Shown piece after piece: positions 63,697 to 64,000 of a DNA stretch of 64,000 nucleotides (the stretch's first letter is position 1; each line of letters begins with the position of its first letter). A program made the translations under genes and the position numbers. The notes below the pieces were generated by a model. It saw only the letters and a list, made by a program, of their open reading frames with translations. It was not told the DNA's origin and did not search any database. This DNA comes from RYN-230 sp963793825 (lineage in GTDB: Bacteria; Actinomycetota; Actinomycetes; Streptosporangiales; Streptosporangiaceae), in NCBI GenBank assembly GCA_963793825.1, contig CAWCBE010000002.1:310001-374000 (forward strand), given 5' to 3'.

Positions 63697-64000
63697 TCAG
63701 GCGTCGCGCAGCCGCAGCATCAGGCCGCCGGCCAGCAGCGCCGCCGCCGCCCAGGCGGCCAGCACGCCGAGCCCGGCCCACGGGCTGATCGGCAGGCCGC
63801 GCAGGCCGGTGGTGGCCTGGATGGCCAGCCCGGCCGGCATCGGCCCGATCTGCTCCACATGGCGGTACCACTGCGGTCCGAGCACCTGGGCCACCACCGG
63901 GAACAGATAGAGCAGGCCGAGGACCAGGCCGATGGCCGCGGCCGCGTCCCGGACGATCGCGGCCACGCCCAGGCTGAGCAGGGCGATCAGCGCCAGGTAC
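63697..64000 (-). CDS. ABC-2 type permease, C-terminal part (cut by window edge)
   Basis: The last ~100 residues of a membrane protein running in from the right edge. At least three hydrophobic segments are visible (AIVRDAAAAIGLVLGLLYLFPV, WAGLGVLAAWAAAALLAGGLML). An FPVVAQVLGP...P-type loop lies between them, as in ABC-2 permeases of the antibiotic or Na+ export kind. It ends in RLRDA. It converges with the DrrB-like gene. The start lies outside the window. Confidence 0.7.
   Translation of the reverse strand, partial: YLALIALLSLGVAAIVRDAAAAIGLVLGLLYLFPVVAQVLGPQWYRHVEQIGPMPAGLAIQATTGLRGLPISPWAGLGVLAAWAAAALLAGGLMLRLRDA

Overview
The window comes from a very GC-rich actinomycete-type bacterium. 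Evidence is the GC content of roughly 70 percent in most genes, frequent GTG and TTG starts, ATGA/GTGA gene overlaps, and actinobacterial families (acVLRF1, DUF6457, a SufR-SufB-SufD-Rieske-SufC-SufS-SufU-SufT operon, the 73-residue HTH protein). Order or genus cannot be fixed from sequence alone. The gene set suggests a facultative autotroph: it carries phosphoribulokinase, a class I fructose-bisphosphate aldolase, red-type RuBisCO (CbbL/CbbS), the activase CbbX and a CbbR-type regulator. It also carries a full selenocysteine decoding set (tRNA-Sec, SelA, SelB, SelD) and molybdenum cofactor/formate dehydrogenase accessory genes (FdhD, MoaA, MobA).

Layout. 1-7.6 kb: a minus-strand operon for gamma-glutamylated amine breakdown (permease, glutamine-synthetase-like ligase, aldehyde dehydrogenase, SDR, class I amidotransferase hydrolase), faced by a FadR-type GntR regulator with a clear palindromic operator between them. 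7.9-10.4 kb: a NarL/LuxR two-component pair. 10.7-17.3 kb: the suf iron-sulfur operon. 17.3-21.5 kb: aldolase and phosphoribulokinase, divergent, then a second two-component pair. 21.5-27.8 kb: a lower-GC exopolysaccharide block, entered through an exact 50-A run, in two transcription units that share a duplicated ~140-bp leader. 27.9-31.9 kb: cbbX-cbbS-cbbL-cbbR. 32-42 kb: ribosome rescue/translation factors, enoyl-CoA hydratase, ABC exporter, sulfotransferase, GH15 glucan hydrolase, two lipoproteins. 42-45 kb: an ABC uptake system of the nitrate/sulfonate/taurine type. 45-60 kb: FdhD, GT87, SelD, acyl-CoA ligase, tRNA-Sec, an amino-acid permease, SelA-SelB, MoaA-MobA-DUF6457. 60-64 kb: cysteine-dioxygenase-like cupin, PadR regulator and an ABC-2 efflux pair.

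A striking feature is the patchy reading-frame quality. Nearly every gene in 11.2-16.6 kb, 17.3-18.3 kb and 21.6-27.8 kb, plus the GH15 gene at 38.6-40.5 kb, carries several single-base frameshifts, while sufB, the Rieske gene, sufT, the GH16 gene and nearly all the rest are clean. Several indels sit in short homopolymers, and in sufC one pair compensates within 35 bp. Suf genes are normally indispensable in actinobacteria, so locally unpolished sequence is the simplest explanation, with true decay as the alternative for the exopolysaccharide block. The most useful leads are the duplicated leader of the polysaccharide genes, a 12-mer shared by the cbbL and cbbR promoter regions, a recurring GC hairpin element after stop codons, a 104-bp duplication that copies a start site, and a mobA gene with no standard start codon that lies in frame behind the moaA UGA.
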